64,000 nt of DNA from Gilvibacter sediminis (GCF_028561565.1 NZ_JAQQTE010000001.1:846633-910632); one strand, 5' to 3'; numbered from the stretch's first letter, positions 1 through 9,430 are shown. Notes: a model not told the origin generated them from the sequence alone. Numbers and translations: made by a program.

Positions 1-58
1 TGATAAGAATCTCACGAAAACTACTGCACAAGTCTTTGACTTGTGAAAAACTAAAGGA

Positions 59-1012
59 ATGAAAAAACTACTTTACGCAGCTGCGCTGATCGTTTTGGCA
101 GGCTGTACCTCGGACAACACCAATGAAAGTGAACAAGTATTGACAACGGCAGATAAAGTGGCTATTGTCATGGAAATGGAGCCCGACCCTGCTTTTGATA
201 CCTCAAATAGCGGATTGTTTAAAGGAATTATTGCCAGTTATGATCTTAAAACTAAAGGCACTTTAGCTATCAACACCACCGAGAAAGGTGGATATCTGGC
301 GGCTGCCAAATTCCACAAGGTCACCGATGGGATGGAAAGCGTAGTGCTTTTTGAAGGAAACCAAGATATTAGTGATCCCGATCGAATCTATTTTACCTCA
401 GAGCGCGGTTCTTTCGAGGTCCTCCTCAATGATGAAAAACGCTTAGTTGTTGAGCATTTTGAGTTTGATGAGACCGACACGTATTTAGTCGCTTACAAAC
501 GTAGCCGTGGTACGGATGTCTCTTTGGCCATGGGAACCTTTGATAACGATTACGCAACACCAGGTGGATTTGAAGGAAATTGGGATGCCATTCACCGCGG
601 AAGTATCTACACTTCCCCAGCAGGAGAACATTCTACCTTTACAACCAACTTGCTCATGATTGATGAAATTGTGATCTCACAAGGTGGGAATATGTACATA
701 AACCAAGACGGAGTGCAGAATGACGATCCTTTTGATGAGCCTTGCTTTTACGAAGCATCTCCAGGAGTTCCAGAGAACTTTCCACACGTTTGGTTCTACG
801 ACACCTCTGGTTACCGTGAATTCATTGGATACAACCAGACCACGACTTTCGCATCACGCGTAGCAACTTGGTCTTTAGCATATTATTTCTTTGGAGGCGA
901 GTTTATCTATGACACGCCTACCTGTGGAACACCAGCAGCTTCTGGTTTCGGAACTTTTAGCTGGGATGGAAACAACGGACAACTCCGTGTAGACACCTTA
1001 GCTGATCTTTAG
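59..1012 (+). CDS. Hypothetical lipoprotein, 317 aa
   Basis: I do not recognise the family. The protein starts with a lipoprotein signal peptide (basic MKK, hydrophobic stretch, lipobox LAGC with Cys16), so it should be lipidated and sit in the cell envelope. The mature part is acidic and rich in Thr, Phe and Gly with many short beta-like stretches and a pair of cysteines (near residues 230 and 289). The pattern fits a beta-rich surface or periplasmic lipoprotein. It is a single gene followed by a strong terminator and faces the downstream leftward operon. Confidence 0.85.
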   Translation: MKKLLYAAALIVLAGCTSDNTNESEQVLTTADKVAIVMEMEPDPAFDTSNSGLFKGIIASYDLKTKGTLAINTTEKGGYLAAAKFHKVTDGMESVVLFEGNQDISDPDRIYFTSERGSFEVLLNDEKRLVVEHFEFDETDTYLVAYKRSRGTDVSLAMGTFDNDYATPGGFEGNWDAIHRGSIYTSPAGEHSTFTTNLLMIDEIVISQGGNMYINQDGVQNDDPFDEPCFYEASPGVPENFPHVWFYDTSGYREFIGYNQTTTFASRVATWSLAYYFFGGEFIYDTPTCGTPAASGFGTFSWDGNNGQLRVDTLADL

Positions 1013-1035
1013 TAATTTCAAACTGTTCTAATTTT

Positions 1036-1067
1036 AAAAGCCCCTAGTAGCTTGGGGGCTTTTTTTA
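1036..1067. terminator. Intrinsic terminator, probably bidirectional
   Basis: A hairpin with arms AAAGCCCC and GGGGGCTTT is followed by a T run on the plus strand and preceded by an A run that would serve the minus strand. It lies between two convergent genes, the lipoprotein gene and the HTH gene whose stop codon overlaps it. Confidence 0.8.
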
Positions 1068-1268
1068 TTTTTCATAGTGGAGCAGATCGCCCGGTTGGCA
1101 TTCCAATTCTTCGCAAATGGCCATAAGCGTAGAGAAGCGAATGGCCTTGGCCTTCCCAGAACGAAGTATGGACAAGTTCGCCTGGGTGATTCCCACGCGT
1201 TCAGCGAGCTCTTTACTGGTCATGTTTCGCTCCGCTAATAATTTGTCTAAAGCAATAATTATCGGCAC
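1065..1268 (-). CDS. XRE-family HTH regulator (YozG-like), 67 aa
   Basis: This is a one-domain Cro/CI-type DNA-binding protein. The helix-turn-helix covers about residues 13-58, with the typical segment SKELAERVGITQANLSILRS and the C-terminal CQPGDLL motif common to this small regulator family. It is the last gene of a leftward operon with two DUF2975 membrane proteins and starts 2 nt downstream of the second one. Small regulators of this type are commonly found with DUF2975 proteins. The likely target is the inverted repeat at 2303-2352 in front of its own operon, which is an inference from position. Confidence 0.9.
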   Translation of the reverse strand: MPIIIALDKLLAERNMTSKELAERVGITQANLSILRSGKAKAIRFSTLMAICEELECQPGDLLHYEK

Positions 1269-1270
1269 GC

Positions 1271-1795
1271 TTATATGGTTAAATCGTTCTCTTCCTTCAA
1301 AGCTTTGGCTTGTTTGAAAAGCTCTGCAAGTATAAAGAATCCTAGGGCTGCGGGAATCAAATAGGTCAGTTCTGTTTTAAACAATTGTATAAAGGTGAAG
1401 TCGTTCTTCAAAGTAAAAGCGCTTATGGTTTGTACCACTACTAAACCAATAGTGTAGCTTATAAAAGCATTTCCCACTTTTTTAAAACTCTCGGTAACCT
1501 TGGTACCGTAGTAGTTTCCTTTTTCAATCTCCTTGAGAATGGTTAGAAAGTGTGTAAAGGCATAGATCAATAAGCCGCGAATAACGAACATTGCTACAGT
1601 AAGGGAATAATAGGCCCACTCCATAAAGTTCTCCTTAAAGCTGATGGGCTTGTCGGGGTTAGCCGTCGCAGCCCAGTCTTGAAATTCTGTAAATCGGTTC
1701 AGCCGGAATTCATTGATGTCGTTCAATAATATACTCGCCGCACTTATTATGAGTACCCAGGTTATTACTTGCAGGGTTTGGACGTTAGATTTCAT
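1271..1795 (-). CDS. DUF2975-family membrane protein, 174 aa
   Basis: An integral membrane protein with four predicted hydrophobic segments (about residues 7-24, 62-85, 110-130 and 142-162) and the family-typical ending FKQAKALKEENDLTI, which repeats in the preceding gene as FDRARLLKEENELTV. The function of DUF2975 proteins is not established. The gene lies 5 nt downstream of its paralogue and 2 nt upstream of the HTH gene, so the three form one transcription unit. The product might sense a membrane or envelope signal for the HTH protein, but nothing in the sequence proves it. Confidence 0.85.
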   Translation of the reverse strand: MKSNVQTLQVITWVLIISAASILLNDINEFRLNRFTEFQDWAATANPDKPISFKENFMEWAYYSLTVAMFVIRGLLIYAFTHFLTILKEIEKGNYYGTKVTESFKKVGNAFISYTIGLVVVQTISAFTLKNDFTFIQLFKTELTYLIPAALGFFILAELFKQAKALKEENDLTI

Positions 1796-1800
1796 AGTGC

Positions 1801-2301
1801 TTAGACGGTTAATTCGTTTTCCTCTTTGAGCAATCTAGCCCGATCAAATACTTCACTTAAAACCAAGAAGAATGCGCCTATGCCGCCGTAGATCAAAAGA
1901 TCGTTTGGACTTAGACTCAACGTGATCTGATTGAAGCTCCAATAATTGGTAAGAAATTTAGAGATGAACATTAAGATTCCCGAAGCAATTACCAACTTTC
2001 CGATACGCAGTAAAAGTGCTATCACAACTTGATTGAATAATTGCAGTTGTTTAAACTCTTGCAGTACTTTCCGAAACAGGAAAAGACTAAAGACCAGAAG
2101 TCCATAGGTGATAAAATTCAAACAGAGTACTACCACTAGTTTAAATCCGCTCAGTGTGATCATACTCCCGTAGAGTGTTTTTGTGAATGATTGACCGGTC
2201 CAACTCATGTAGAGCACAAATCCTACAAAGATGAAAAGGGTAGGAATGGAGAGATACCAAATGATATCTACTATGGTCTTAAGAAGGTTTAATCGCTTCA
2301 T
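1801..2301 (-). CDS. DUF2975-family membrane protein, 166 aa
   Basis: The first gene of the DUF2975-DUF2975-HTH operon and a paralogue of the next gene: same length class, four hydrophobic segments and the same conserved C-terminal motif (R-LLKEENELTV). The ATG at 2301 lies 19 nt downstream of a TAnnTTTG promoter element bracketed by a perfect inverted repeat. The two membrane proteins may form a hetero-oligomer. Family assignment is good; function unknown. Confidence 0.85.
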   Translation of the reverse strand: MKRLNLLKTIVDIIWYLSIPTLFIFVGFVLYMSWTGQSFTKTLYGSMITLSGFKLVVVLCLNFITYGLLVFSLFLFRKVLQEFKQLQLFNQVVIALLLRIGKLVIASGILMFISKFLTNYWSFNQITLSLSPNDLLIYGGIGAFFLVLSEVFDRARLLKEENELTV

Positions 2302-2302
2302 A

Positions 2303-2352
2303 ATTATTGTTTTTCGATAACAAAGATATAAAAATTATCGAAAAACAATAAT
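2303..2352 (-). promoter_or_regulatory. Inverted-repeat operator bracketing the DUF2975-HTH promoter
   Basis: A perfect 18-bp inverted repeat (ATTATTGTTTTTCGATAA at 2303-2320 and its complement at 2335-2352) is separated by 14 bp. On the minus strand the spacer carries TATCTTTG (2321-2328), a match to the Bacteroidota -7 box TAnnTTTG. One arm thus covers the -33 region and the other the transcription start. A repressor bound here would block its own promoter. The HTH protein encoded at the end of the operon is the obvious candidate. Confidence 0.8.
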
Positions 2353-2355
2353 AAT

Positions 2356-3090
2356 CTACAACATCGCCATATATAAAAAGGCAGCAAGTGCTCCTCCAAC
2401 CAGCGGTCCAACTACAGGAATCCAAGCATAGTTCCAACCAGAATCGGTTTTTCCTTTTAGCGGTAAAATAGCATGCATAATTCGCGGTCCGAGATCTCTT
2501 GCCGGGTTGATGGCATAGCCCGTAGGACCTCCTAAGCTAATACCGACAGCCCATACAATGAAGGCGACAGGAATGGCCCCTAAGGATCCCAGTCCAATAA
2601 TACCTTCTTGTTCTCCAACAGATAGCTCTGGTCCTACAATGTAAAAGACAGAGAACACTAAAACAAAGGTGCCTAAGATCTCCGTCATTAGGTTTCTGAA
2701 GGTGTTGGCTATGGCCGGAGTATTACAAAATGTTGCGCGAATTCCTAAGGCATCATCTGTAGCGTCGTAATGATCTTTATGAGTAACCCAAAGGGCAACC
2801 ATCGCTGCCATAGCACCAATGAACTGCGCCCCGATATACATCGGAACCTGCGACCATTCAAAGAGTCCTGCAATGGCCAATGAAATGGTTACTGCCGGAT
2901 TGATGTGGGCCCCGCTGTAAGGTCCTGCAATGAGTACGGCTACATAAACGGCCATGGCCCATCCTGTGGTGATCACGATCCAGCCGGAATCATGTCCTTT
3001 GGTGCCTTTGAGCACCACATTACAAACCACACCATTACCGAGGACCATTAAAATAAAGGTGCCAATGATTTCTGCAATAAACGGAGTCAT
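2356..3090 (-). CDS. glpF: Glycerol facilitator (MIP/aquaglyceroporin)
   Basis: An inner-membrane channel for passive entry of glycerol. The protein is 244 aa with the six-helix MIP fold and both NPA boxes: NPA at 64-66 (GAHINPAV) and NPA at 195-197 followed by Arg-Asp (NPARDLGPR), the form found in glycerol facilitators rather than water-specific aquaporins. It is the last gene of the leftward glpD-glpK-glpF operon, 20 nt after glpK, so transport, phosphorylation and oxidation of glycerol are encoded together. Confidence 0.95.
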   Translation of the reverse strand: MTPFIAEIIGTFILMVLGNGVVCNVVLKGTKGHDSGWIVITTGWAMAVYVAVLIAGPYSGAHINPAVTISLAIAGLFEWSQVPMYIGAQFIGAMAAMVALWVTHKDHYDATDDALGIRATFCNTPAIANTFRNLMTEILGTFVLVFSVFYIVGPELSVGEQEGIIGLGSLGAIPVAFIVWAVGISLGGPTGYAINPARDLGPRIMHAILPLKGKTDSGWNYAWIPVVGPLVGGALAAFLYMAML

Positions 3091-3110
3091 ATTTTATAGT
3101 TGTTAGTTGG

Positions 3111-4604
3111 TTATTCTATCCAGTTTGCAGCGCGTTTCACTGCTTTGTGCCAAGTTTCTAAATAGCCGGCAGCCCGCTCTGGATCCATGGCAGGTTCAAA
3201 GTTACGATCCACCTTCCATTGTGATTTAAGCGATTCCAGATCTGGCCAGAATTCTACCGCTAATCCGGCCAAGTAAGCTGCGCCTAGCGCGGTGATCTCT
3301 AAAAGTTTTGGTCGAACTACAGGGAATCCAAAAATATCGGCTTGGAACTGCATCATCAAATTATTGGCTGTGGCCCCTCCGTCTACACGAAGTTCGGCTC
3401 CAGCTACTCCAGAATCAGCTTCCATCGCCTTTACTATATCATAGACTTGATAAGCAATTCCCTCAAGAGTTGCGCGCGCAATATGCGCTTGGGTACTTCC
3501 TCTAGTAAGTCCTACAATAGCTCCACGAGCGTAAGGATCCCAATGCGGAGCTCCAAGCCCCGTTAAGGCCGGCACAAAATAAACACCGCCATTGTCATCT
3601 ACGGTGCTGGCCAGGGATTCTACTTCTTTGGCGTCGTCTATTATTTTAAGGCCATCTCTTATCCATTGCACAGCGGCACCTCCCACAAAAATACTTCCTT
3701 CTAAGGCGTAGGAGACTTGATCGTCGATCTGCCAAGCAATGGTGGTTAAAAGATTGTTCTTGGAATAAACAGGCTTGTCCCCGGTATTCATCAGCAGGAA
3801 ACAACCGGTACCGTAAGTGTTCTTTACCATTCCCTCTTCTGTACACAATTGACCAAAAAGCGCTGCTTGTTGGTCTCCCGCAATACCCGCAATCGGCACA
3901 GTGCCACCCAAGATATCGCTTGCGGTAACGCCATAGACCTCACTGCTTGATTTAACCTGAGGCAAAACAGTCCGCGGAATGTCTAATAACTTCAAGAGTT
4001 CTTTGTCCCAGTCCAAGGTATGAATGTTGAACAGCATGGTTCTGCTGGCATTACTCACATCGGTAACAAAACTTTTTCCGTTAGTGAGTTTCCAAATGAG
4101 CCAGGTGTCAATAGTGCCAAAGCAAAGGTTACCCTGCTTGGCCTTTTCACGAGCCCCTTCCACATGGTCCAATATCCACTTGAGTTTAGTCCCAGAAAAG
4201 TAGGCGTCAATGATCAAACCTGTCTTTTCCTTAATATTTTCCACATGACCTTCTGCTTTGAGCTGGTCACAGTATTTGGCGGTTCGGCGATCTTGCCAAA
4301 CAATTGCATTGTAAATAGGTACACCGGTTTCTCGATCCCAGACTACCGTAGTTTCGCGCTGATTGGTAATGCCGATTCCCGCAACAGCTTCTGAGGTCAC
4401 TTGCGCAGATTTGAATGCCTGACGTACGGCATAGAGCTGAGATTCCCAGATCTCCATTGGATCGTGCTCCACCCAACCTGGTTCTGGAAAGATCTGCTCA
4501 AAATCCTTTTGTCCCACACCGGCATTGTTTCCGGAATGGTCAAAAAGAATAGCTCTTGAAGAGGTGGTTCCTTGGTCAAGGGATAGGATGTATTTCTTAC
4601 TCAT
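3111..4604 (-). CDS. glpK: Glycerol kinase
   Basis: Phosphorylates glycerol with ATP to sn-glycerol 3-phosphate in the cytoplasm, trapping the substrate brought in by GlpF. The 497-residue length is standard for the FGGY family. The phosphate-1 motif [10 protein letters not shown] is at residues 9-18, the catalytic Asp lies in [13 protein letters not shown] near residue 245, and the C-terminal FGGY signature region (VDGGATANN) is intact. It sits 10 nt downstream of glpD and 20 nt upstream of glpF. No regulatory IIAGlc-type site is evident. Confidence 0.97.
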   Translation of the reverse strand: MSKKYILSLDQGTTSSRAILFDHSGNNAGVGQKDFEQIFPEPGWVEHDPMEIWESQLYAVRQAFKSAQVTSEAVAGIGITNQRETTVVWDRETGVPIYNAIVWQDRRTAKYCDQLKAEGHVENIKEKTGLIIDAYFSGTKLKWILDHVEGAREKAKQGNLCFGTIDTWLIWKLTNGKSFVTDVSNASRTMLFNIHTLDWDKELLKLLDIPRTVLPQVKSSSEVYGVTASDILGGTVPIAGIAGDQQAALFGQLCTEEGMVKNTYGTGCFLLMNTGDKPVYSKNNLLTTIAWQIDDQVSYALEGSIFVGGAAVQWIRDGLKIIDDAKEVESLASTVDDNGGVYFVPALTGLGAPHWDPYARGAIVGLTRGSTQAHIARATLEGIAYQVYDIVKAMEADSGVAGAELRVDGGATANNLMMQFQADIFGFPVVRPKLLEITALGAAYLAGLAVEFWPDLESLKSQWKVDRNFEPAMDPERAAGYLETWHKAVKRAANWIE

Positions 4605-4614
4605 GCTCTGCGAT

Positions 4615-6183
4615 TTAGTTTAGCAAATACTGATTTGCCAATTTATTGAAAGATTCTAGCTGTGATTTTTCCCATTCCGAGTCTTTTTGCAGCTCTTTTG
4701 CCAATATTTCCGCCACTTTTGGAGCCGCTTCAATAGCTGCTCGGGCATCTAAAAATAATAAACGGACGCGTCTGGCCAAAACGTCCTCCACACTGCGCGC
4801 CATTTCCTCACGAACAGCCCAGGCAACTTGTCCTTGGGTATACGGATAATTGGCATGCAGTACTTCATTATATGCACTGTCACCGGTTTGAAAGCTCAGA
4901 AAGGCCTCCAGGTCACCGCCGTACATGCGCAAATGGGCGGGGGTGTTGTTTTGGTTAGAGTCAATATTCCCTCGAATAGGAAGCGTTTTTGTTTGGGATG
5001 GAGTCTGCTCAAAGCCGTAGTCTGCAATGATGGTGTCAATGACATCCTGCGCCATTTTTCTATAGGTGGTCCATTTACCACCTACAATAGTGACCACGCC
5101 TTGTTCACTGAGAATTTTATGAGAACGCGACACCTCTTTAGTGTTGGTCTCATCTTTTTTGGGTTTGGCCAAAGGTCTCAATCCAACAAACACAGATCTT
5201 ACTTCATCCCGATTGGGGACTCTGGTGAGGTATTGCCCAATAGTATTTAAGATGAATTCAATCTCTGATTCAAGCGCCACAGGCTCTATTTTAGGCTTTT
5301 TGATCAAGGTATCTGTAGTTCCTGCAAGCACTTTTCCATTCCAAGGAATGATAAAGAGTACACGCCCGTCTGAGGTTTTAGGGATCATAAGCGCGGTCTC
5401 ACTTTGGAGGAATTCCTCGTCGAGAACCAAATGCACCCCTTGGCTGGGAACGACAGTTTTTTTGTGGCTGGCATCCTTCAGCTTTAAAACTTTGTCTGTA
5501 AAGATTCCTGCAGCGTTGACCACCACCTTGGCGTGGACGGTGTATTCCGCCTCGGTTTCCATGTCTTTTACAACTACTCCGGTCGCATTTCCTTCCGCAT
5601 CGCTTAATAAATTCACAACCCGCATATGGTTCATGACCAAAGCACCTTGATCTCTGGCTGTTTGCGCCAGATTCACCGCGAGGCGAGCGTCATCAAATTG
5701 GCCATCGTAATAGGAGACCCCTTTTTGCAGGCCTTCGGTTTTTAATGTGGGCAGGGCCGCAATGGTCTTCTTTTTAGAGATCAAAGTAGATCTTCCCAGA
5801 CTGAATTTTTGCGCTAACAGATCGTAAAGTTTAAGACCGATTGTATAATAGTAGCCTCCCCACCAGGTGTAATTGGGGATGATGAATTCTTGGCGTTTAA
5901 AGAGATGGCCAGCGTTTTTTTCTAAAAGACCTCGTTCTAAAAGGGCTTCTTTTACCATTTTGACATCGCCTTGCTGTAAATAGCGAACTCCCCCGTGTAC
6001 CAATTTGGTGCTTTTGCTGGAAGTGCCTTTGGCAAAATCATGCCATTCAAACAGGACGCTGTCAAGACCTCTACTAGCGGCATCCACGGCTATTCCTAGC
6101 CCGCTGGCGCCCCCACCAACAATAATTATATCAAATACTTTGTCGCTAGCCAGAGCGGCTAATTGTGTTTTTCTGGTCTTCAA
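4615..6183 (-). CDS. glpD: Aerobic glycerol-3-phosphate dehydrogenase
   Basis: An FAD enzyme at the inner membrane that oxidises glycerol 3-phosphate to dihydroxyacetone phosphate and passes electrons to quinone. The protein is 522 aa, with the dinucleotide-binding motif VGGGASGLG at residues 22-30 and the GlpD-typical sequence [14 protein letters not shown]. The C-terminal DAO_C region is present. The start is a TTG at 6183: no in-frame ATG lies between it and the FAD motif, and the longer reading has no start. It is the first gene of the glp operon, divergent from bioF. Confidence 0.95.
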   Translation of the reverse strand: MKTRKTQLAALASDKVFDIIIVGGGASGLGIAVDAASRGLDSVLFEWHDFAKGTSSKSTKLVHGGVRYLQQGDVKMVKEALLERGLLEKNAGHLFKRQEFIIPNYTWWGGYYYTIGLKLYDLLAQKFSLGRSTLISKKKTIAALPTLKTEGLQKGVSYYDGQFDDARLAVNLAQTARDQGALVMNHMRVVNLLSDAEGNATGVVVKDMETEAEYTVHAKVVVNAAGIFTDKVLKLKDASHKKTVVPSQGVHLVLDEEFLQSETALMIPKTSDGRVLFIIPWNGKVLAGTTDTLIKKPKIEPVALESEIEFILNTIGQYLTRVPNRDEVRSVFVGLRPLAKPKKDETNTKEVSRSHKILSEQGVVTIVGGKWTTYRKMAQDVIDTIIADYGFEQTPSQTKTLPIRGNIDSNQNNTPAHLRMYGGDLEAFLSFQTGDSAYNEVLHANYPYTQGQVAWAVREEMARSVEDVLARRVRLLFLDARAAIEAAPKVAEILAKELQKDSEWEKSQLESFNKLANQYLLN

Positions 6184-6330
6184 TGGATGGATTCGTTGTT
6201 CTTTCTAAAAATACCAAATTATATCAGCAATAGAAAGTGAGCTAAGCCTAGAGATTAAAAAATTGTTAGTAATTCACCGCTTTGGCATTAAACGGGGAGC
6301 CAAATAATTTTAAGCCCTTAAAATCTCTTG

Positions 6331-6338
6331 TATTTTTG
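6331..6338 (+). promoter_or_regulatory. -7 promoter box of bioF
   Basis: TATTTTTG matches the Bacteroidota -7 consensus TAnnTTTG and ends 5 nt before the ATG at 6344, which implies a transcript with little or no leader. Confidence 0.6.
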
Positions 6339-6343
6339 TGCTG

Positions 6344-7489
6344 ATGAGCAACTTGCCAGAAAAACTTAAAAAACGATTATTAGCACGACAGACCAATAGT
6401 TCTTTGCGCTCGTTAAAGAATTATACCGCAGCGTTTGATTTTTCGTCCAATGACTATTTGGGGATGGGCCGATTGCCCTTTGATCCTAAACCGGAGGAGA
6501 TTTATCCTTCCGGTTCTGGTGGTTCGCGCTTGCTCACGGGGAATCATGAGGCGTATACTGCCTTTGAGGAGCGTCTCTGTAGTTTTCATCAGCAAGAATC
6601 AGCTCTGGTCTTCAACAGCGGTTATGATGCTAATCTCGGTTTGATAGCGGCCCTGGGTTTAAGAGGTGATCTTATCCTCTATGACGCCTTGGCGCATGCT
6701 TCCATTCGTGATGGGATACAGCTCGCTCAGGCCAGATCAATTAAATTTCGTCATAATGATCTGGATCACTTGGAACAACTTCTGCTCGCTCATAAGCCCG
6801 AGGACGGCAGTTGTTATGTGATAACAGAATCTGTGTTTTCTATGGATGGAGATAGCCCAGATTTAAAGGCTATGGCAGATCTCTGTGATTCACACCATGC
6901 TTATTTAATTGTTGATGAGGCCCATGCTGTGGGTGTTTTTGGGCCACGCGGTGTTGGTTTGGTACAAGCGCTTGAACTGCAGGATAGGCTGCTTGCACGG
7001 GTAGTGACTTTTGGCAAAGCCTTAGGCTATCACGGAGCGGCTGTATTGGGAAGTGAGGAGCTCAAGTCCTATTTAGTCAATTTTGCACGACCGCTGATCT
7101 ATTCTACGGCATTGGCCCCAAAAGAGCTTATTTCCCTGAATGAGAGATACCAATGGTTGGCAGGGTCTGATGCGAGTCTTGAAGAAATTCAAAAACTACA
7201 TCGTAATATAGCATTATTACGATCATATATTGAAAAATATAGGCTTTCGGATCATTTTATTGCTTCGGAGTCCGCAATTCACACTGTAGTAATTCGAGGG
7301 AATTCAAAAGTGAAAGCCACAGCAGAGCAGCTATCAGAACTCGGTTTTGGTGTACTGCCAATTTTGGCGCCAACGGTGCCGGAAGGTTCTGAACGTATCC
7401 GAATTTGTTTGCACAGTTATAATCAGCAGGAATCCATTAAATTGCTGATTGAAAAATTAGCCGAGATCATTCACAAAGATGCTCAATAG
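6344..7489 (+). CDS. bioF: 8-amino-7-oxononanoate synthase (BioF-type AONS)
   Basis: A cytoplasmic PLP enzyme that condenses a pimeloyl thioester with alanine to give 8-amino-7-oxononanoate, the first ring-building step of biotin synthesis. The 381 residues cover the full alpha-oxoamine synthase fold: substrate motif PSGSGGSRLLTGNH, cofactor Asp and His in IVDEAHAVGV (Asp about 191), and the PLP lysine in TFGKALG (Lys about 225). The ATG at 6344 was preferred over an in-frame GTG at 6338 because that GTG overlaps the promoter box. The other biotin genes downstream support BioF rather than a 2-amino-3-ketobutyrate ligase. Confidence 0.93.
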   Translation: MSNLPEKLKKRLLARQTNSSLRSLKNYTAAFDFSSNDYLGMGRLPFDPKPEEIYPSGSGGSRLLTGNHEAYTAFEERLCSFHQQESALVFNSGYDANLGLIAALGLRGDLILYDALAHASIRDGIQLAQARSIKFRHNDLDHLEQLLLAHKPEDGSCYVITESVFSMDGDSPDLKAMADLCDSHHAYLIVDEAHAVGVFGPRGVGLVQALELQDRLLARVVTFGKALGYHGAAVLGSEELKSYLVNFARPLIYSTALAPKELISLNERYQWLAGSDASLEEIQKLHRNIALLRSYIEKYRLSDHFIASESAIHTVVIRGNSKVKATAEQLSELGFGVLPILAPTVPEGSERIRICLHSYNQQESIKLLIEKLAEIIHKDAQ

Positions 7490-8294
7490 AAAAGTCGCAT
7501 ATACTTCCAGTTGGTCCAAAACCCTAATTGTTGGATTGATTTTGGGCTTGATACTGCCATTGATCATCATCCTTTTAAAGCCATTTGACTCAGAACAGTA
7601 TTCGGCCTCATTTAAATACCTGAGAATATTTGGCTACGCGGGTGTTGTAGCTGTTTGTGTATTAATCGTCCACGCGATAGAGAACTTCTTTTATCTCAAA
7701 AGTAGTAGACAGTGGAAGTTCTGGCAGGAGTTGGTCGTTTTGTTAGTGGCAGCTCCAATAATGGTTTGCCTTAGCGGCGTGTATAATTTTTACGTGATCA
7801 ATTCGGAGTCTAATTTGAGTTGGTCGTGGCTGGCTGATTTCTTGGTGAACTTCGGATTGCCCTTTGCCCCGTTATTGATTCCAGCTTGGGCTGCCTTGAG
7901 GCGTCATTTCGGAAAGATCAGCTTGGAGACAACTACTCCCGCCAAATCAGAGCGCTACTCCATACAAGGAGTCAATAAGACAGATCAACTCACCCTAGAT
8001 TGGAATGGATTTCTCTACGCGCAAGCTCAACAGAATTATGTCAAGTTTGTCTGCCTTAAGGACGGTCAATTAGAATCAACTATGATCCGATCTACTTTAG
8101 CAGCGGTTTCTGCACAGCTTCCTTCGGCGCTGCAAGTCCATCGGTCTTATTTGGTCAATGCTGATTTTGTCACTCAGGTGGCAGGTAATTCCAGAAATAG
8201 ACACATCCTTCTTAAAAGCGTGGAAGAACCTATTCCGGTGTCCAAGAAATACTACGAAGCCTTTAGTGAAAGGCTTTCAAATTCGTCCCAATAA
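7479..8294 (+). CDS. Membrane-anchored LytTR transcription regulator, 271 aa
   Basis: The N-terminal half has four hydrophobic helices (about residues 16-33, 47-67, 80-101 and 118-138). The C-terminal 100 residues are a LytTR DNA-binding domain, with FLYAQAQQNYVKFV, a central VHRSYLVN and the terminal PVSKKYYE motif. There is no receiver domain, so the protein probably senses a membrane signal directly instead of being phosphorylated. Its start overlaps the end of bioF by 11 nt. The next gene is an S41 protease with a direct-repeat site in front of it, the expected form of a LytTR operator. Confidence 0.9.
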   Translation: MLNRKVAYTSSWSKTLIVGLILGLILPLIIILLKPFDSEQYSASFKYLRIFGYAGVVAVCVLIVHAIENFFYLKSSRQWKFWQELVVLLVAAPIMVCLSGVYNFYVINSESNLSWSWLADFLVNFGLPFAPLLIPAWAALRRHFGKISLETTTPAKSERYSIQGVNKTDQLTLDWNGFLYAQAQQNYVKFVCLKDGQLESTMIRSTLAAVSAQLPSALQVHRSYLVNADFVTQVAGNSRNRHILLKSVEEPIPVSKKYYEAFSERLSNSSQ

Positions 8295-8321
8295 CTACAG
8301 AATCAGCCCTAAAACTGGGCA

Positions 8322-8350
8322 TTGGTCACAAAATTTGCAACTTGGTCACA
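8322..8350 (+). promoter_or_regulatory. Candidate LytTR operator: direct repeats of TTGGTCACA
   Basis: Two identical 9-bp copies of TTGGTCACA lie at 8322-8330 and 8342-8350, a 20-bp period (two helical turns). LytTR proteins bind 9-bp direct repeats with about 11-13 bp between them. The site is 58 bp upstream of the protease gene and just after the LytTR gene. The binding itself is inferred. Confidence 0.6.
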
Positions 8351-8407
8351 CTAATTTTTTAGCTCAAAAATTTCATCTTCTATTTGTCTCATCAAAACAA
8401 ATAAATC

Positions 8408-9379
8408 ATGAAATCAAAAGTTATTTTTCTAGTGTTATTCGCTTTAAGTTCATTAACCGTTTTAGCAGCTCCTCCTTCTAAACGAGAGGCTCAAATTGAA
8501 ACTATTCTTGAGCTTACCCAGGCCAACATTTGTAATCCATATTTTTTAGAGACACCACAGTGGCAGGAATTTGTCACTACGCTTGAGCAGGCAAAAACGC
8601 TCAAATTGAACGATGAAGAATTTGCTCGTCTGTTTAATCAAGCGAGCAAAAAATTACCCTTTTCTCACTATTATTTGAATTATACCAAAGGAGGGTCATC
8701 AACTTCAATGAAGAACTTCTCTTTAGAAGAGATTGATGGAAACACCGCCCTTATGAACGTTAGATCTTGGTCAAGAGATCCTCAAGCCATGATTCAGGTT
8801 ATTGGGCAAATTGAATCCAAGGGCTACTCCAAATTGATCATTGATCTTAGAGATAATACAGGAGGAACCTTAGACGCTGCTGTAATTCTGGGACAGTATT
8901 TGACCAATCAAACTATTGATGCTGGAACCTACATTACCCGCTCCTGGTTTGAAAAAACGGAAGCTTATCCCACACAGTCAGAAATTGGACAATTGGATTA
9001 TATGAAGGAGTTGAGTTATGACGCATTTGGTCAAATGTTGCAACAACCGGCTTTTAGAATGATCATTCCTGGTCACAACAACAGTGTTTTTAAAGGAGAG
9101 GTTGTGGTTTTGGTTAACGAGCATACGGCGAGTACCAATGAACCGTTGGTACATCTGATCCAACAGTACGGTTTAGGTACTTTGGTGGGAACCAAGACAG
9201 CGGGAAATATGATGAGCGGGAAGTTCTTTAAGGTCTCTAAGAAGTTACGCCTATTCTTACCCGTAGCAGATTATGTTACTGCGGAGGGTATTCGTTTGGA
9301 TCAGGTTGGAGTTACCCCAGATGTTCAAGTCAGCAGTGCGCAAGCATTAAATAAGGCAAAAGAATTACTCGGTTTATAG
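8408..9379 (+). CDS. Exported S41-family (C-terminal processing-like) serine protease
   Basis: The signal peptide (residues 1-20, ending TVLA-AP) predicts export. The S41 core follows without a recognisable PDZ domain: IIDLRDNTGG at 144-153, a likely nucleophile Ser242 in EHTASTNEP, and Lys263 in VGTKTAG as general base. The C-terminal segment matches the usual PDVQV ending. The 323 residues are short for CtpA-type proteases and fit the small Tsp-like tail proteases of Bacteroidota. Position after a membrane LytTR regulator and a direct-repeat site suggests an envelope response pair. The substrate is unknown. Confidence 0.85.
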   Translation: MKSKVIFLVLFALSSLTVLAAPPSKREAQIETILELTQANICNPYFLETPQWQEFVTTLEQAKTLKLNDEEFARLFNQASKKLPFSHYYLNYTKGGSSTSMKNFSLEEIDGNTALMNVRSWSRDPQAMIQVIGQIESKGYSKLIIDLRDNTGGTLDAAVILGQYLTNQTIDAGTYITRSWFEKTEAYPTQSEIGQLDYMKELSYDAFGQMLQQPAFRMIIPGHNNSVFKGEVVVLVNEHTASTNEPLVHLIQQYGLGTLVGTKTAGNMMSGKFFKVSKKLRLFLPVADYVTAEGIRLDQVGVTPDVQVSSAQALNKAKELLGL

Positions 9380-9382
9380 CAA

Positions 9383-9430
9383 TTTTATGAGCCCGGCATA
9401 GAAATGTTCTAAGGCCGGGTTCGTATTTTT
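9383..9430 (+). terminator. Terminator after the S41 gene, overlapping the bioD promoter
   Basis: GAGCCCGGC pairs with GGCCGGGTTC around a loop of about 15 nt and is followed by the T-rich GTATTTTTG. The T-rich end doubles as the -7 box of bioD (TATTTTTG at 9424-9431), so the end of one unit and the start of the next are superimposed. Confidence 0.65.

Noticed and set aside
8158-8481. Plus-strand frame of 107 codons bridging the LytTR and S41 genes
   Set aside because: It overlaps two well-supported genes in another frame and has no protein-like pattern.
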